Part shown: positions 21,162-31,589 of the stretch, one piece after another
Position numbering within the stretch: position 1 is the first letter of the stretch
Layout: each line of letters opens with the position of its first letter
Assembly (NCBI GenBank): GCA_009763385.1
Contig: CM019826.1
Coordinates: 58,029,127 to 58,093,126, forward strand
Length of the DNA: 64,000 nucleotides
Source: Coix lacryma-jobi var. lacryma-jobi
Taxonomy: Eukaryota; Streptophyta; Magnoliopsida; Poales; Poaceae
Direction: 5' to 3'
The notes under the pieces: generated by a model
What the model was told of the DNA's origin: nothing
Seen by the model: the letters and a program-made list of their open reading frames with translations, nothing else
Database searches by the model: none
Translations under genes and position numbers: made by a program

Positions 21162-23165
21162 TGCGGATACATGGGTGTATGCCGAGTCTCTGTGTGATGA
21201 GTGATTGTCAATGGAGATGATGCGCATGTTCTTTGGCTTGTGTTGTGCAGGTGTCGAGCACGGAGACAGTGATCGATGGCGGGTGAAGGTCAAGTTGCGA
21301 CGTGCCGTGCCGACGGACCGGGCGCGATGAAGGATGGGCGTGCCGTGCGGCGGACGTGCCATGCCGATGTATCGGACGGTGAAGGGCGGACGTGGACTTG
21401 GACTGATGGACTGGAGGCCGGAGGATCAGCTGTGGTGGCTGGCAGCTGCGACGACAGCGACAGAGAGCGGAGAAGTGCGATCATGTCGGTGGAAGGGGTG
21501 CACAGGCGGTGCATCCCCTCTACGACGCCGGTTTGTTGGTAGAGCCCGGGAAAAACCAACGGTGGACGGTTTCCAGGTTTGGGCCTCAAAAACTGGGTGC
21601 TGGGTTTCCAGGTTGAGCCACAAAACCTGGGCGCGACGGTTTCCAGGTTGAGCCTCAAAACCTGGGCGTGGGCCGGTTTCCGAGTTTGGCCTCAAAACTC
21701 GGGCGCGGACGGTTTCCGAGTTTGGCCACAAAACTCGGGCTGGAGGCTGGTTTCCCGGTTTGGGCCTCAAAACCGGGGGCTGATGGAAAAGGCTGGTTTC
21801 CCCGTTTGGGCCGCAAAAACGGGGGTGCAGAGTGGTGGCGGCACGTGGCGGCGATCTGTAGGTTGCGTGGAGGCGACGCGGAAGACCGTGCGGGCGTGGC
21901 CGTCGGATCTACCTACGACCAGCGGGTGGACTAGAATAGCCTTAGGGTTAGGCTGGTCCGCTCTGTAATTAGAGTAGAGAGGGGTAGAGTAGGAAATAGA
22001 CTTAGGCTAGGTTAGTATAAGTAGTCTAGGGGAGACACCCTCCTCCCTATCTCAATCTCAGTTAGCGCAGTCATTTGCTTCCTAGCACCTAGGGTTTCCA
22101 CTCTCCCATCCCCTGCTCTAGCTAGTTGAGATCCGCAGAGAGACTCCACTCTGTGTACTGTTGATTTGAGGAAGTGAGGCCGTATCCTCACTTTGGAGCA
22201 CAGATCGATGGCTTGATTTGCGTCCTTAATTCGAGTTCGTGGCTGTGATTCGCGTTTTCTTTGTGTTCTTCGCGGAATCCTTTTTCTCCACGATTTTCCC
22301 GTCGCTTGATCTCTTTGCTCGGTTCATCTTTTGCAAAACCGTTTGAACCAAGTTGTTCTAGATCGTGAGGCTCTCCTTCCACCGAAGGAATTAAACTCTA
22401 ACCTCACGGTCTAGGAGATCGATCGATTTTCGTTTTGGATTGCGTTCTTGCCTCCATGCCCCGAAATTTCTTGATTCACCGATTTGGAGTTAGGTTCGAG
22501 CCATGATCTCTTAGAGATAGCTCACTAACATCCTTGTGACCCCTCAGATCGAATCCTAGGCCTAGAGCTTTTGATTTAGAGGAGATCGGGTTGAATCATC
22601 AAAGAACTGCGCTGTTTTCGGGAGCATCGGACGCTATCACGGGAGCATCGGACGCTAGGGTCCCTAGCATCGGACGCTCCGGTGACGCGTGTCACGTTTC
22701 GGCGTTTTAGCTTGCATCGGACGCCAGGCATCGGACGCGTCCGTTGTCCATCGGACGCGCCGGAGCCTTTGCATCGGACGCTGGGTGATTACTGTTCACA
22801 GCGTCCGATGGTGGAACAGTAAGGTTCCAGAACCACCCAGTCTGCATCGGACGCTTCCGGTGGTCTGGCATCGGACGCAGGCCAGCGTCCGATGCGACTG
22901 GTTTCGCACGGTTTCGTCCGCGGTTCGCTCGTTCGTTGTCGGAATTGATTTCCGTCTTTTGCGTTGGCTTTCTAGAGTTGTCTAGTGTCTCGCTGTGCTT
23001 CTAGGAAGCATCCACCCTACATATAGGGTCGTGGACATTAGCAAGCTCTAGGGTTCGCTCTTGGGGTCGATTTTGGGACAGTGGCATCTAGTTTCCGTAA
23101 GGAAATTTTGAAGCTCCCATTCACCCCCCCCTCTGGTCGCTTTCGGTTAGCTTCTCGGTCCTTCA
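21162..23165 (+). repeat. 3' LTR of element B
   Basis: 2,004 bp, nearly identical to 11572-13560. Scanning the pair, I see about fifteen one- to few-base indels (for example ATGGTG/ATGGGTG, GAAGTC/GAAGGTC, CTTCTAGC/CTTCCTAGC, GCTGTTTCGG/GCTGTTTTCGG) against only about six substitutions. It ends CGGTCCTTCA, followed by TSD CGTTT (23166-23170). Confidence 0.93.
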
Positions 23166-23170
23166 CGTTT

Positions 23171-23586
23171 TGAGTATAGCGGTGAGCGCTCCTTCCCCAG
23201 CGGACCACATTCTTCTAAACGTGGTGATCGCTTCCTTCGTAGGTGTGCTAGGAATGGTTTTTTCGCTAACCGTTCTTTTGAGCAGCCGGCCCAACACTGG
23301 TATTCCCCTTACTTCACTAACCCCAGTGTTGGCCCGTATGCTCACCCTATGTCTTTTTATTGATGTAGGTAAAACGATTGGAGAACGTTTGGTTGGTGGA
23401 TTCCGGGGTTCGAGGCACATGACCGGAAACGCCAAGTGGTTCTCCAGTCTTAGTCCGGTCGCCGGAAAGGAGTATATCACCTTCGGCGACAACAGCAAAG
23501 GTAAGGTGCTGTCTCGTGGGTCTGTGCGAGTTAATGAGCACTTTGTGTTCCGCGATGTTGCTCTTGTTTCTAACTTGCATTTTAAC
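23171..23586 (+). pseudogene. Element A gag end and protease fragment between B and C
   Basis: This 416-bp piece of A is trapped between two nested insertions. It continues the gag/protease region cut at 11571 and is itself cut at 23586 by C. It encodes the retropepsin-like protease. The reading frame through WLVDSG (about 23390-23407) has the catalytic Asp-Ser-Gly. The next codons are disrupted (GGGGTTCGAGG where relatives have GGTTGCTCGAGG), shifting the frame before HMTGNAKWF. The downstream part matches the C protease up to SNLHFN, exactly where C inserted. Confidence 0.88.
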
Positions 23587-25697
23587 TGAAGGACCGAGAA
23601 AGCACTAGCAAGGCGACCAGAGGGGGGGTGAATGGGAGCTCAAAATTCTTCTCAGAAACTTTGCCAAATGTCCCAAAAACAACCCCGAGAAATGGCGACC
23701 GAAAACCGTGATGCTCACGACCCTTGGAAGAGGGTGGATGATCCCTAGGATCACAGCGGAGCACCACCAAGAAGAAGCAAACCAAACTCCAAAAGTTCCG
23801 GCTCGAACACAACCCCAAAAACCAAGTCCTGGACGTAGATAGATGGCTACGTCGAGAAACTCCTAAATACCTATGCTAACAAGTAGCAAAGATACCTAGA
23901 GAGGTTCCTTGGTCAACTACAGGGCCAAACAAGAAGTCCGGAAACCAAGCGAACAAGCCGGGAGAGCAAACGCACTAAACCGGAAGACTCAGGCAATTCC
24001 TGAACTGTCCAGCCCTGGGGTCCCGGACTGTCCGCGGTAGGAGCAGACTGTCCGCCAAGCAGTCCCGGACTGTCCGCCGGCAGAAACACCAAAACAGCAA
24101 GGTTGCTGAACCCTTGCTGGAAGAGTCCCGGACTGTCCGCCAATCACAATGGCGGACTGTCCGCCGGTCAATGAACAGTAACCCGACCGAGGAACTCAGC
24201 CACTGAACAGGCTGCTCCCCCGACGCCCGGACTGTCCGCCGGTCAAACCGCGGACTGTCCGCGACCTTGCAGAGAGGGCGATTTTGATCACCTTCTCTCC
24301 AAATCTCTCCAAATCCGATCCAACTCAAAATCCCAAGTTCCCAAACTTGGAGAAGATGATCACGGGGTAGTTACGAGACTATCCCCAAGAAATCATCCGC
24401 TCAAATCAACCAAATCACTGGGAAAAGAAAAGGGAAGGTGGATGAACCGAAAAAGCGCCACGAAAAAAAAATCGTCCCGATCTATTCGATCATGAGGAGT
24501 TAGATGAATTCCTTTGGTCGAAATGACCTCCTCAATGATACTAACAAATTGGTTCAAACGGATTTCGCAAAGACGCACCGGAGAAGGAGATCGAGTGACG
24601 GGAAAATCACGAAGAAACGAAGAACGCGAAGAACACGAATCAAAACGCGAATCAAGTCATCGATCTGCACTGCAAAGGTGAGGATACGGCCTCACTTCCT
24701 CACAGTCAACAGTACACAGAGGCAAGTCTCTCTGCGGATCTCAGCTAGCTACAGCAGGGAATGGGAGAGCAGGAAACCCTAAGTGCGAAAGAGCAAATGA
24801 CTGAGATAAGGGGAGGAGGGTGTCTCCCGACTACTTATCCTAATTCTAGTCTAAGTACAATTCCTACTCTACCCCTCTCTAATCTAATTACAGAGCGAAC
24901 CAGCTAAACCCTAGGGTTATTTGGACCAACTCGGTGGTAGGTGTATCCGACGGCCACGCCCGCACAACTCGTCCGCGTTGCCTCCACGCAACCTTCCGAT
25001 TGCCGCCACGTGCCGCCCTTGCTCTGCACCCCCGGTTTTGTGGCCCAAACCGGGAAACCAGCCTTTTCCAGCCAACCCGTGGTTTTGAGGCCCAAACCGG
25101 GAAACTAGCCCACCAGCATCTGAGTTTTGAGGCCAAACTCAGCAAACCCTCAGCGCCCAGGTTTTGAGGCCCAAACCTGGAAACCGTCCTCAGCCCGAGT
25201 TTTGTGGCCAAACTCGGAAACCCTCAGCACCCAGGTTTTGAGGCCCAAACCTGGAAACCGTCCATCTGATGGTTTTTCCTTGGCTCTACCACCAAACCAA
25301 AGCTGTAGAGGGGATGCACCGCCCGTGCACCCCGTCCACAGACACGTGTCCCTAGGTCCTCGACCCGAGCAACACCGTGCCCCGCAAGTCTTCACTTGTC
25401 GCTGTCCCAGGCTGCCAGCCACCACAGCTGATCCTCAGGCACTCTGGTCCCTCAGTCCAAGCCTCACGTCCGCCCTTCACCGCTCGGTTCATCGGCATGG
25501 CACGTCCGCCGCACGGCACGCCCATCCTTCACCGCACCCGGTCCGTCGGCACGACCCGTCTCAACTTGACCTTCACCTTGCCCTCGATCACTGTCTCCGT
25601 GCTCGGCACCTGCACAACACAAGCCAAAGACCTTGCGATCAAACCCGTTGACAATCACTCATAACTCAGAGACTCGGCATACACCCATGTATCCGCA
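23587..25697 (-). repeat. 3' LTR of element C
   Basis: 2,111 bp on the minus strand. It contains the CGGACTGTCCG array (about 23992-24265), the stem-loop array (about 25028-25262) and a TACTTATCC promoter-like site (about 24831). It pairs with 43450-45543; visible differences are mainly substitutions and a few small indels (for example TCCGCCAAGCAG against TCCGCCGGTAG). Confidence 0.92.
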
Positions 25698-27336
25698 ATC
25701 TCCCCCTTGATGAGTGCATTGTCAACTACTCACACAAATCATAATGAAAAGAAGAAGAAGGAAGAAGAAGAAGAGAGAACTCGACCAAGTGACCCAAAAG
25801 CCTAGCAAAGCCGAAGAAGGTCAAGTGGAAGGAGTAAAAGAACTTGGTCCCCAAAGACATGGGCAACGGCTCGACGCAACCAAGCAAAGCAAAGCTAGCC
25901 CTCAAGAAGAGGTAGAACAGGCTCAACACCGCTAGCAGATACCAATTGGAAACTCCAGAGAAAAGAGCTCAAAACCAATTGACGCCGAATGAAAATCGAA
26001 GCAAAATGCTAGTCCCTCAAGATAGAGGCACAGAGGCTCAACACAACTAGCACAGAAAGCTCAAAACCAATGCCTTTCGGCCAAACATGCTCCGAACCAA
26101 TTGGAATGACTCCAAACCAAAAGAGAACCAATCGATCGAAAAAACCAAAAACCCTGAAAATGTTTGCTAGTCCCTCAAGATAGAGGCAAAGGCTCAACAC
26201 AACTAGCAAACTCCCCTCGACAAGTGCAAGCAACTAGGAAAACTCCCCTTAGTTGAACATCCAGGAGTATATGATTTGCAAAAACTCTCCCCCTTAGTTG
26301 AAAATGCACTTATCAATAAAGGCATCAAGGCAAGAAACTCCCCCTTCCAACATGCATATGAAGTCAGAAATGCAAGTGAGTAGCTTCAGGCATATATTCA
26401 CTAGAGTGCAAAGATGCTCTAAACAGTAGAACTCCAATGACTCAACTAGGCACTCAAATAGCAAAGGCTCAAACTGATCACACATACAAAATATGAACAT
26501 ATGAGCATGTGAGCAGTTTTTAGCCAAAAAGGGAGTCACCATCAAAATAGCACTACACATGTATAGACAGGAATCCAAACGAGTGCTAAACATGTATACA
26601 AGGTGAACTACCCCTAGCAAAGTTCAATCATCATGCATAGGAATGAAGCATACACTTGTGATTTCAGATTAATATCGGAGTTGCAGCGGGTGAAAATTTC
26701 ACAAGTTCAATTATTAGCATGTGATTGCGAGGGTTGAAAGCTTGTCATAGCCTAACTTTTCAACCGAGCGAAGCCTATGCCGAAGCAATCAGAAGCTTAA
26801 AGTTGCGGTTTCGGTCATACACTACACGGCTCAAGTTTAACTCAAAGTGCAAAGAGAAACTATCTCGATACCGTGATGTGTTGACAAGCAGTCCCATCTC
26901 GATCTTTTCAATTCACTAAGACTTGGTTCAAATTTTAAGTAAGATATGAACAAACCAAGCAAGTGAATGACTCAAAACTAGAGACATAGCAACCTAGCAT
27001 ATATGAAAAGCACGAGTGAACTCAACACATCCTACACATGCTAGTTGCATATCTCAATGGTGAACATTTTTAGATTTTAAGTTATTAAGCAAATTCACCA
27101 TTTCAAAAATAGCTCAGCTCACAACATGTACTAGTGATCAGAAAGAGCATAAGCTACAAGCATCAACATAAGCATCGGAGCATACTACATAGAGCATAGT
27201 TACATCTAGTGATTATAGACATGAAGCTCAGAATGAAATGCGTTTGCTAAAATGCAAGAGAAGAAAGAAAAACGAAAGAAAGTCAGTCTACTATACAAAG
27301 ATCAAAATGTTTCTCCCATCTAAAAGGGGAAAACAC
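25698..27336 (-). mobile_element. Element C 3' non-coding internal region
   Basis: About 1.6 kb lies between the end of RNase H and the 3' LTR. It matches the equivalent regions of A, B and 0 in reverse. The polypurine tract is the complement of ATCTCCCCCTT (25698-25708). Further CTCCCCCTT or CTCCCCT runs lie at about 26211, 26242, 26287 and 26338. No protein is supported. Confidence 0.8.
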
Positions 27337-27537
27337 ACACCAAGCCTCACCCCTCAAACGATTAAGGTTGATTCGTCTAAAGGCTTGGTGAAAAATATCA
27401 GCCAGTGATGATGAGTATCGACATGGCGAAGGTCGATATCACCCTTCTCTGGTGGTCTCGCAAGAAAATGAAATGGCGCCCTCAATGTGTTTGGTCTCGA
27501 GTGAAGCACGTGGTTCTTGCAAACGCTATGGCACTCG
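27337..27537 (-). pseudogene. Element C RNase H C-terminal fragment
   Basis: This is the last part of pol, separated from 37729-40703 by insertion of D. On the minus strand it continues just after the catalytic CDS motif of RNase H. It has the family sequence for DIDLRHVDTHH and FTKPLDESTF, but indels shift the frame. It ends at the pol stop close to 27337. Confidence 0.82.
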
Positions 27538-28054
27538 TGAAAGTCCTTGTTTGGTTTTGGATAATTGATGTCACCTAGAGTACTAACCTTGTCATGAAGT
27601 GTTTATGAGCTAGGTTGGTACACACCAAGTGCGGGAGCTAGATGATGATCATGGTATTGGTGGTGATGACCAAAAGATGGATCAAGTGCTCCACATTTGG
27701 AAAGAGAAGAAGAGAAAAGCAAAACCCTACGGAGATCAAGGCAAAGGTATAAATAGGGATTTGTTTTGGCACTCAAGACACCATAGAGGGTGTGAGTGTG
27801 TTTAGGATAGATAGCCGTACTATCAAGAGGGGACTATCTCGGTGATCGCGGTTATCAAGTGCCACTAGGTGATTTCATACATGCATATGCATTAGGACCT
27901 AGTGTGCTAACCTATAATCCTTTGGAAATTATTTGGAAAATGCTAACACACATGCACATGATGATGTACACTTGTTGGTGTTAGCACTTTTGCAAAGGAG
28001 AAGGGTTGGAAGTGTTTTGGATCAACACAGAGAAGAAAACAAAGTTTTCTGGTG

Positions 28055-28540
28055 TGGTCGGTAGTACCGCCCAGGGGGTCGGTAGTACCGCCCAAGGGGC
28101 TGCTTGCAATGCTCTCTGTGTTGAGTCTGAAATGGCCTGGCGGTAGTACCGCCATAACCTCGGTACTACCGCCGGCGGTGGTACCGACCAGAGGGTCGGT
28201 GGTACCGTGGCCCTAAAGGGTTTCGCGAGGCTCCCTGTGTAGATTTGAAAATGGCCTGGCGGTAGTAGTACGCCATACCTCGGTACTACCGCCCGCCGGT
28301 GGTAGGTTCCGACGCAAGTTCGGTAGTAACTTGTTTTCGCAGAAGCTCTCTGTTCGCGGCCGATTTTGCCTGGCGGTAGTACCGCCATAACCTCGGTACT
28401 ACCGACCGTCGGTAGTACCGACCAGGAGTCGGTTGTTCGTTTTGGTCAACGTTGTGTGCAACGGTCATAAGTTGTGCCGTCGGTTGTACCGGGCCTTGTG
28501 GTCGGTAGTACCGACCTAGCGTCGGTAGTACCGACCGCAG
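28055..28540 (+). repeat. Palindrome and hairpin array in D 5' LTR
   Basis: The unit GGTAGTACC or its variants recurs more than fifteen times just upstream of the TATA box. The most regular structure is GGCGGTAGTACCG (28139-28151), loop CCATAACCT, CGGTACTACCGCC (28161-28173), a perfect 13-bp stem. Similar hairpins lie near 28258 and at 28372-28406. The 3' LTR repeats the array at about 36297-36775. Confidence 0.88.
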
Positions 28541-28589
28541 GCGCAGAAGCTCGGGAAAAAGGGGGAACGACTTGCTGTCTTCTTCCCCT

Positions 28590-28599
28590 CTTATAAATA
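28590..28599 (+). promoter_or_regulatory. TATA box of element D 5' LTR
   Basis: TTATAAATAG sits in CTCTTATAAATAGGTGG, about 1,050 bp into the LTR and just after the palindrome array. The 3' LTR has the same site near 36830. Confidence 0.7.
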
Positions 28600-29489
28600 G
28601 GTGGTGGCCGGCTAGTGGGGTTCTTCTTGACTTTCTAACCTCTTGAACATCCTCTTGAGCAAGATCTACTCCCTCCCACTCATCTCCTTGCTTGATAGCG
28701 TGAATCTAAGTGAGATCGAGTGGATCCAAGTGCATTTGCTTGTGAGTTTGCATCTAGTGGCACTTGGGGATTGTTGTTGCTGCGGGTATTCTCTTTACTC
28801 TTGGTGGTTGCCGCCACCTAGACGGCTTGGAGAGCAGCGGAGGAGCTTTGGCACGAGTGGTGATTGTTCGTGGCCATCTCCCGGTGATTTGTGAGGGGTA
28901 TTGTGCCTTCCCCGGCGAAGAGCCAAAAGGTAACTCTAGTGGATTGCGCGTGTCTTTGAGTTACCTCCATTTGTGGGTTGGTTCTTGCGGCGCTCATTTG
29001 TTGAGCTAGGTTTGTGAAACACCTATTAGCCGCCGAACCACCAAGTGGTTGGTCGACACAACGGGGAGTAGCGTGCCGGTAAGCACGTGAACCTCGGGAG
29101 AAAATCTTTGTGTCTCTTGCCTCTTTGGACTTCTCCCGAAGTTTCTTGGTATTCTTATTGTGATTGATTGTCTCTTGCCGGTGTCGGTACATCTCTCTAT
29201 CCTTGCATTACTTTCGTTATCACTTGTGTAGAGATATTCTTTGCTAGAAGTAGCTCTCTAATTAGAAGTAATTATTTCTTGCTAACTCATTATTTTAGAG
29301 AGTAGTAACATATCTTTTGTGTGACATAGTGATTATAGGTTACTAGAATATTGGATAGGTGGCTTGCAACACTTAGTAGAGCTAGAGCAAAAAGCTTCGC
29401 TTTGTAATTGTCTAACTAGTTGCTCTAAGTGTTTTGTAGAATTTTTATTAGGCTATTCACCCCCCTCTAGCCATTTAGGACCTTTCAAG

Positions 29490-29500
29490 TGTATCGGAGC
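29490..29500 (+). other. Primer binding site of element D
   Basis: TGTATCGGAGC lies just after the LTR end CTTTCA. It resembles the initiator-Met tRNA site TGGTATCAGAGC with one base missing and one changed. Confidence 0.75.
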
Positions 29501-29544
29501 CGTGGTCACCGTTTGCATAAGGCTTAACAACCTTCGGTGTTAAA

Positions 29545-31563
29545 ATGGCTCAAATTGTTTTCAACCATGTTGGGGGCAAACCACCGTTCTTTGATGGCAC
29601 ATCTTTTGATTATTGGAAGAGAAAGATGAAGATGTATTTGGGTTCAATCAATGACAAGGTGTGGGATGTGGTTGAAAATGAGTTTGTGATTCTTGATCCT
29701 ACCAATCCAACACCAAATGACTCCATCAACAAGCAATGCAACACAATGGCGCTCAACACCATATACAATGCCATTGATCCAAAGGTGTTCGAGCAAATCA
29801 AAGATCTTGACAATGCAAGTGAGGTGTGGAAAAGATTAGAAGAAACATATGAGGGCACTTCAACGGTAAAAAGTGCCAAGTTGTACATGCTCAAGGACAA
29901 GCTCACCAACTTCAAGATGAAGGATGATGAATCAATTCCGGAAATGTTCTATAGATTGCAAGTGATCATCAATGATCTCAAGTCCTTGGGAGAAAAGGTA
30001 CAAGATGAAGACTTCACTCACCGGTTCTTGAGTTGCTTGCCCAAGAGGTTCAAGACACTTCGGACCATCATCTTTAGAGGTTTGAAGAATGTGACTCCAA
30101 ATGAGGTGCTTGGTGATGTCATGACCGAGGATCAATACAATGAAGATAGTGAAGAAGTGGTCAAGGAAGAGGACAAGAAGAAGAAAAGTGTGGCATTCAA
30201 AGCCACCTCATCTAAGAGCAAGGGCAAGTCCAAGAAGGAAGAATCAAGTGACAATGAAGAAGCTAGTGACATTGATGATGAAGCCTTAGCTCTCTTTGTG
30301 CGCAATTTGGCAAGTTCATGAAGAAGAAGGGCTATGGTGCAAGGAAGAGAAGAGATTACAACAAGAACAAAGACTATGTGAGAAGATGCTACAAATGCAA
30401 GAGCAAGGATCACGTTGTAGCGAATTGTCCCTACAATAGTGACAATGATGAAGATGAGAAGAAGAAAGATAAGAAGGAGAAGAAAGAGAAGAAAATGAGC
30501 TTCAAGAAGAAGAAGGGTGGCTCATATGTTGTCACATGGGATAGTGATGCATCATCCGATAGTGAAGACTCAAGTGATGATGATAACAAGAAGAGCACCA
30601 AGAAGAAGGCACTTGCAAGCATTGCAATCAACAACAAGCCTTCTCTATTTGACACTTCATCATGCTTCATGGCTAGGCCGACTAAGGTACAATCCGATGA
30701 TGAGAGTGATAGTGAGAGTGATGAGGATGAGGAGCACTCAAAGGAGGACCTCATGGACATGTTAGAGCAAGCTCACACTTGCTTTGAGATGAAGAGGAAG
30801 GAGTGCAAGGATTTGCGCAAGAAGCTTAGTGCTCTTGAACAAACCCTTGATGAGCTCAAGTCTACTCATGAGAGGCTAGAGGTAGCCCATGAGAAGCTTG
30901 GCAAGGCTCACACAAGCTTGAAAAAGCTCACTCCTCCCTCCTTGATCAAGTCAAGGTTGAGGACATTGTTCCAACATGTAACATAGGAGTAACTTGTGAT
31001 ATTCTTGATGAATCATTTTATACTCCTATTGTTGTTGCTCCCACTAACCCTCATGTAGCTCATCCACTACTACTTCTACTATGAGTGATGGTTTCACTTG
31101 TGATGCCTCACTAATGGTGGAGAATGAGACCTTAAAAAAGGAGGTCAATGAGCTCACTCGTGCCTTAGGCAATGCCTATGGTGGAGATGCCCGCTTGCTT
31201 AAGTGCTTGGGTAGCCAACGGTTCTCTCTTAACAAAGAGGGATTGGGCTATACCCCCAAGAATGGCAAGGCGGCCTTTGTGACTCACAAGACTAGTTTTG
31301 TGAGAAGCAATGGTCGGTTTTGCAAGAAATGCAAGCAATCCGGGCATATAGAGCAATATTGCAAGAACAAGAATAAAAATGCTAATGTATCCTCAATTCA
31401 ATTTGATTCTTGTTATTTGCTTACCAAGGGTGTAAATGGTGTGAAGGCTAAGTTTATTGGTGCTCCCATTGTTGGCCCAAAGAAGAAGGCAATTTGGGTG
31501 CCCAAGAGCTTAGTGACTAACCTTGGAGGACCCAAGCAAGTTTGGGTACCTAAAAAGAATTGA
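29545..31563 (+). pseudogene. gag: Gag of element D
   Basis: The ATG at 29545 opens a 258-codon frame with the copia Gag core: PPFFDGTSFDYWKRKM near the start, EVWKRLEETYEGT about residue 95 and MFYRLQVIINDLKSLGE about residue 135. A one-base shift near 30315 moves to a second frame (30318-30986). That frame has the zinc knuckle CYKCKSKDHVVANC (C-X2-C-X4-H-X4-C, about 30390-30431), very Lys- and Asp/Ser-rich stretches and a probable coiled coil (about 30760-30930). A third frame (31081-31563) has a second knuckle, CKKCKQSGHIEQYC (about 31321-31362). The two widely spaced knuckles mirror the A/B/C Gag. Confidence 0.87.
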
Positions 31564-31589
31564 TCTTTTCTTGTAGGTCAATTATAAAG

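Larger units (their letters stand above)
11572..23165 (+). mobile_element. Ty1/copia SIRE-like element B, nested in A
   Basis: A complete 11,594-bp element with LTRs at 11572-13560 and 21162-23165, flanked by the perfect TSD CGTTT (11567-11571 and 23166-23170). It sits in the same orientation inside the gag-to-protease region of element A, a member of its own family. All domains are present, but pol is broken by many one-base indels. The two LTRs also differ mostly by one-base indels rather than substitutions, so part of the frame damage may be sequencing error. It carries the GCATCGGACGC-type LTR array, unlike A or C. Confidence 0.95.
27538..29487 (+). repeat. 5' LTR of element D
   Basis: 1,950 bp, TGAAAGTCCTTG...GGACCTTTCA. 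Its centre (about 28055-28540) is packed with GGTAGTACC palindromes and long hairpins. A TATA box TTATAAATAG (28590-28599) follows that block. It pairs with 35777-37728 (1,952 bp) with a handful of differences, many in homopolymers. Confidence 0.93.
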
